This document shows positions 5,714-7,890 of a DNA stretch of 7,890 nucleotides, piece by piece (position 1 is the first letter of the stretch; the number at the start of each line of letters is the position of its first letter). The position numbers and the translations under genes are program-made. The notes beneath the pieces were generated by a model, which made no database searches, was not told where the DNA came from, and saw only the letters and a list, made by a program, of their open reading frames with translations. Where the stretch lies: assembly GCA_934655835.1 (NCBI GenBank), contig CAKUHM010000059.1, positions 1-7,890 of the forward strand, written 5' to 3'. The stretch is from an uncultured Collinsella sp. (GTDB lineage: Bacteria > Actinomycetota > Coriobacteriia > Coriobacteriales > Coriobacteriaceae).

Positions 5714-7489
5714 TTACTTCGAGAGTTGCTCACTTACGAAAGCGAGAGACTTGTCGCCGTTCTGGGAGAGCTCGATGTACTGCTTACCGCGGCAGGCGAC
5801 GCACTTGTTGCCCACACGCTCGCAGTCTTTCTGCAGGTCGGCCAGGTAGCTGGCGGCCTGCGGAGCCAAGACGACCAGGTCAAAGTCGGGGAGCATGTCC
5901 ACGTGGTTGCCATAGGCATCGGCAGCGGTCTCAAGATCGATGCCGCGCTCCTTGGCGGCCTTGGCCAGCGCGTTGGCCAGCAGGCCCGAGGTGCCGCCAC
6001 CCTGGCAGAGCACGAGCACGCGCTTGCCGTTGAGGTCGCTGGCGACCGTGGCCTCGGCAGCGGGGGCTGCAGCGGCGGGGGAGGCGTCGGCCTTTACGGC
6101 CTCGGCGGCGGCGCCGTCGGCAACGCTCTTGGCATCGGCCTTGCCCTGGAAGGCGTCGTTGAGCTTGGCAGCCTTCTCGGCGTTCTTGGCGGCGAGCTCC
6201 TCCTGGGAAATCTCGGCCTCCTCGGCGCACTTCTGGGCGTCATAGGCACGGAAGAACGGATAGTACAGAAGGAAGTCGACGACCAGGATGATGGCGAGCA
6301 TCACAAAAGCGAGCGGCTGGAAGCCCAGGCCCATGATGGTACCGATGGGGCCGGGGACGGTCCAGGGCAGGGTGTACATAAAGCCGTTCATGCCCAGGAA
6401 GTCGATAAAGACCTTGAGGATCCAGACGTTGGCGATCGGGGCAAAGACAAACGGGACAAAGAAGACGGGGTTGAGCACGATGGGCGCGGCGAACAGCAGC
6501 GGCTCGTTGACGGCGAAGCAGACCGGGACGATGGAGGCCTTACCGACCGCACGCATCTCCTGGGACTTAGCCAGGAAGCAGAACATGAAGACGAGGACGA
6601 GCGTGGCGCCGGTGCCGCCCATACAGACGACGAAGTACTGGGCGCCCTGCGTCAGGACGGCAGAAGCGTGCTGACCGGCCTGGTAAGCAGCCAGGTTGTC
6701 GGTCATGTTAGCAACGAGGGCGGCGGCGATGGCAGGCTCGACGATCGAGGGGCCGTGGACACCGACGAACCAGAAGAGGCTCATAGCGCCGTAGATCACA
6801 GCGAGGCCGATGTAGCCGTCGGCGGCGGTGAACAGGGGCTGGAACACCTGGATGACGCCCTGGGCAAAGCAGAAGCCAAAGGCAGAGCGGAAGACGATGT
6901 CAAAGACCCAAAAGACGGTGATGCAGACGGAGAAGGGGATGATGTCCTTAAAGGTCTGCGAGATGTTAGGCGGAACCTGCTCGGGCATCTTGACGGTGAT
7001 GTTGCGCTTAATGAAGAACTTGTAGATGATGCCAGTCACAAACGCAGCGATGAAGGCGGTCAACAGGCCCTTGGAGCCAAGGTAGGTGGTGTTGAAGCCG
7101 CTGGCGACGTCCGTGGAAATGGTGTCGCTCGAGAGCAGCAGGAAGCCGATGATGGCCGCGCACATGCAGGAAATAAAGTTGATCTGGTTGTTCTTGGGCA
7201 GATCGCGGTTCTGAGCGTCGGCGAAGTGCTTGGCGGTGGTGGCGGCGCAGGCGATGGCCAGGATGCCCATGGAGTAGTTGTAGCACTTCCACAGGGCGTT
7301 GTTGATGTCATCGGGCCAGTAGAAACCCCAGATGTTGGGGACCGAGGCCACCAGACAGAAGATGGACGAGAAGATGATGATGGGGATGACGGAGATAAAG
7401 CCGTCGCGGATCGCCTTGAGGTACTTGTTGCGGGCGATCGCGTTGAAAAGGGGCTGGCCCTTTTCGATGGTGGCGATGAGTTGCTCCAT
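5714..7489 (-). CDS. lacE: PTS lactose-specific EIICB permease, module 2 (591 aa)
   Basis: Membrane PTS transporter predicted to import and phosphorylate lactose. The N-terminus IEKGQPLFNAIARNKYLKAIR, the EIIC motifs GVHGPSIVEPAIAA (His245, Glu251) and NEPLLFAAP (Glu329), and GMNGFMYTLPWTVPGPIG closely follow lactococcal LacE as I recall it, more closely than the module 1 copy does. Hydrophobic segments fill residues from about 25 to 420. An Ala/Glu/Lys-rich linker (about 433-486) leads to the EIIB domain with phospho-acceptor loop VLVLCQGGGTSG (Cys495). The start is supported by AGGAG six bases upstream of ATG. An EIIA partner must come from elsewhere. The gene heads a two-gene operon with the 6-phospho-beta-galactosidase, which supports lactose as substrate, and it is probably repressed by the divergent LacI-family protein starting at 7845. 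Confidence 0.93.
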   Translation of the reverse strand: MEQLIATIEKGQPLFNAIARNKYLKAIRDGFISVIPIIIFSSIFCLVASVPNIWGFYWPDDINNALWKCYNYSMGILAIACAATTAKHFADAQNRDLPKNNQINFISCMCAAIIGFLLLSSDTISTDVASGFNTTYLGSKGLLTAFIAAFVTGIIYKFFIKRNITVKMPEQVPPNISQTFKDIIPFSVCITVFWVFDIVFRSAFGFCFAQGVIQVFQPLFTAADGYIGLAVIYGAMSLFWFVGVHGPSIVEPAIAAALVANMTDNLAAYQAGQHASAVLTQGAQYFVVCMGGTGATLVLVFMFCFLAKSQEMRAVGKASIVPVCFAVNEPLLFAAPIVLNPVFFVPFVFAPIANVWILKVFIDFLGMNGFMYTLPWTVPGPIGTIMGLGFQPLAFVMLAIILVVDFLLYYPFFRAYDAQKCAEEAEISQEELAAKNAEKAAKLNDAFQGKADAKSVADGAAAEAVKADASPAAAAPAAEATVASDLNGKRVLVLCQGGGTSGLLANALAKAAKERGIDLETAADAYGNHVDMLPDFDLVVLAPQAASYLADLQKDCERVGNKCVACRGKQYIELSQNGDKSLAFVSEQLSK

Positions 7490-7512
7490 GCAAAGCTCCT
7501 AAGAGTCGGTGG

Positions 7513-7530
7513 GTTAGCAACGATGGTAAC
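7513..7530. promoter_or_regulatory. Imperfect palindrome at the EIICB 2 promoter
   Basis: GTTAGCAACGATGGTAAC pairs at 7 of 9 positions around a central CG, the LacI-type geometry, but with outer half-sites unlike the AATG sites. It covers the candidate -10 box and ends 24 bp before the permease ATG. It may be a third operator or coincidental symmetry. Confidence 0.3.
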
Positions 7531-7550
7531 TTTTGGACCTTGTTTGCCAA
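7523..7550 (-). promoter_or_regulatory. Candidate promoter for the module 2 EIICB-GH1 operon
   Basis: On the minus strand, TTGGCA (7550-7545) is followed after 16 bases by TACCAT (7528-7523). The -35 box overlaps the operator at 7548-7571, so a bound repressor would occlude it. The predicted leader is about 25-30 bases, with the ribosome-binding AGGAG inside. Confidence 0.45.
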
Positions 7551-7571
7551 AATGTTGACGTTGCCATTTTG
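7548..7571. promoter_or_regulatory. LacI-type operator proximal to EIICB 2
   Basis: A 24-bp imperfect palindrome with outer arms CAAAATG and CATTTTG and a central ACGT. Read on the minus strand its core is AATGGCAACGTCAACATT, which differs at one base from the distal operator at 7667-7690. It overlaps the candidate -35 of the permease operon, the expected place for a repressor site. Confidence 0.75.
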
Positions 7572-7641
7572 CGACACAAAAAAGACGCGAACCGGTGGCC
7601 CCTGTGCCTGTGGACCGTCGATTCCTTGCGCGTAAACGTTT

Positions 7642-7658
7642 GAGCCGCCCGGTGGCTC
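7642..7658. other. Short stem-loop between the two module 2 operators
   Basis: GAGCC (7642-7646) and GGCTC (7654-7658) flank 7 bases. Next to it is the self-complementary AAACGTTT (7634-7641). An 8-base sequence CCGGTGGC occurs at 7592-7599 and again at 7649-7656. I can give these no function. The rest of the 355-bp gap 7490-7844 shows nothing else I recognise beyond the sites listed separately. Confidence 0.3.
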
Positions 7659-7666
7659 TGTGTTTG

Positions 7667-7690
7667 CACAATGGCAACGTTAACATTTGG
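7667..7690. promoter_or_regulatory. LacI-type operator distal to EIICB 2
   Basis: AATGGCAACGTTAACATT (7670-7687) is an imperfect palindrome around a central CG, 17 of 18 bases identical to the proximal operator read on the opposite strand. Centres are 119 bp apart, about eleven helical turns, so looping by a tetramer or two dimers is possible. It lies between the permease operon and the regulator promoter. Confidence 0.7.
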
Positions 7691-7773
7691 GCGACAAAAG
7701 CCGTTCGGGGACGCAGGATTGTCGGTGAACGGTAGGTTTTGGGTGGTGAGCGTATGGCGGGGGAGGCGTTGGA

Positions 7774-7779
7774 TATACT
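7774..7779 (+). promoter_or_regulatory. Candidate -10 box for LacI-family regulator 2
   Basis: TATACT matches the -10 consensus at five of six positions and lies 66 bp before the regulator ATG. No good -35 hexamer is visible at 16-18 bp upstream. Confidence 0.35.
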
Positions 7780-7844
7780 TGGAGGCGTTCATTTTGTCTG
7801 TTGGGATGCCCGCGATGGCATCGTTGACATAGAAAGATCGACCT

Positions 7845-7890
7845 ATGGCCGCTGTTAAAAAATCGGTTTCCGTTAAGGACGTGGCGCGTC
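7845..7890 (+). CDS. LacI-family transcriptional regulator, module 2 (first 15 residues; continues past right edge)
   Basis: The last 46 bases encode MAAVKKSVSVKDVAR, which matches the start of a LacI-family helix-turn-helix (compare VSMNDVAVAAG in regulator 1). The ATG is preceded by AGAAAG at 8 bases spacing. Although only a fragment is present, its divergent placement from an EIICB-GH1 operon, with AATG-type operators between, repeats the arrangement of module 1 exactly. That supports the assignment as the repressor of module 2. The recognition helix is outside the window, so specificity cannot be compared. Confidence 0.75.
   Translation, partial: MAAVKKSVSVKDVAR

Noticed and set aside
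5726..7558. Long plus-strand open frame opposite EIICB 2
   Set aside because: Antisense shadow of the EIICB gene with Gly/Asp-rich low-complexity translation.

Overview
The window looks like accessory sugar-catabolism DNA from a high-GC gut actinobacterium, most likely Collinsella or another Coriobacteriia. This rests on GC-rich codon use, alanine-rich linkers in the transport proteins, and lactose-PTS type genes controlled by LacI-family regulators. Genus is an inference; no ribosomal or other marker gene is present.

Layout. Two copies of the same three-gene module stand in tandem. Module 1: a LacI-family regulator (2762-3763, +) diverges from a lactose-family PTS EIICB permease (2477-699, -), followed by a 6-phospho-beta-galactosidase-type GH1 enzyme (623 to beyond position 1, -). 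Module 2: a second LacI-family regulator (starts at 7845, +, cut by the right edge) diverges from a second EIICB (7489-5714, -) and a complete 6-phospho-beta-galactosidase (5647-4208, -), which ends at a strong Rho-independent terminator (4112-4153). Each regulator-permease gap contains LacI-type palindromes with a central CG. The best sites share the frame AATGnCAAC-GTT in both modules but differ at inner positions, which suggests related but separable regulation.

How it works (inference from families): the EIICB imports and phosphorylates lactose or a related beta-galactoside, the GH1 enzyme hydrolyses the 6-phospho-disaccharide in the cytoplasm, and the LacI proteins repress until an inducer appears. 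No EIIA (LacF) and no tagatose-6-phosphate pathway genes lie in the window, so those must be encoded elsewhere.

The least expected element lies in the convergent gap between regulator 1 and enzyme 2 (3764-4207). It is an array of four 81-bp repeats, each an inverted repeat built on GTCTC.ATCTGTAACA and TGTTACAGAT..AGA. The result is eight arms in alternating orientation about every 40 bp. Short self-complementary cores lie between the arms and keep pairing although their sequences differ. No gene or known element explains it, and it is the main candidate for an undescribed structure here.
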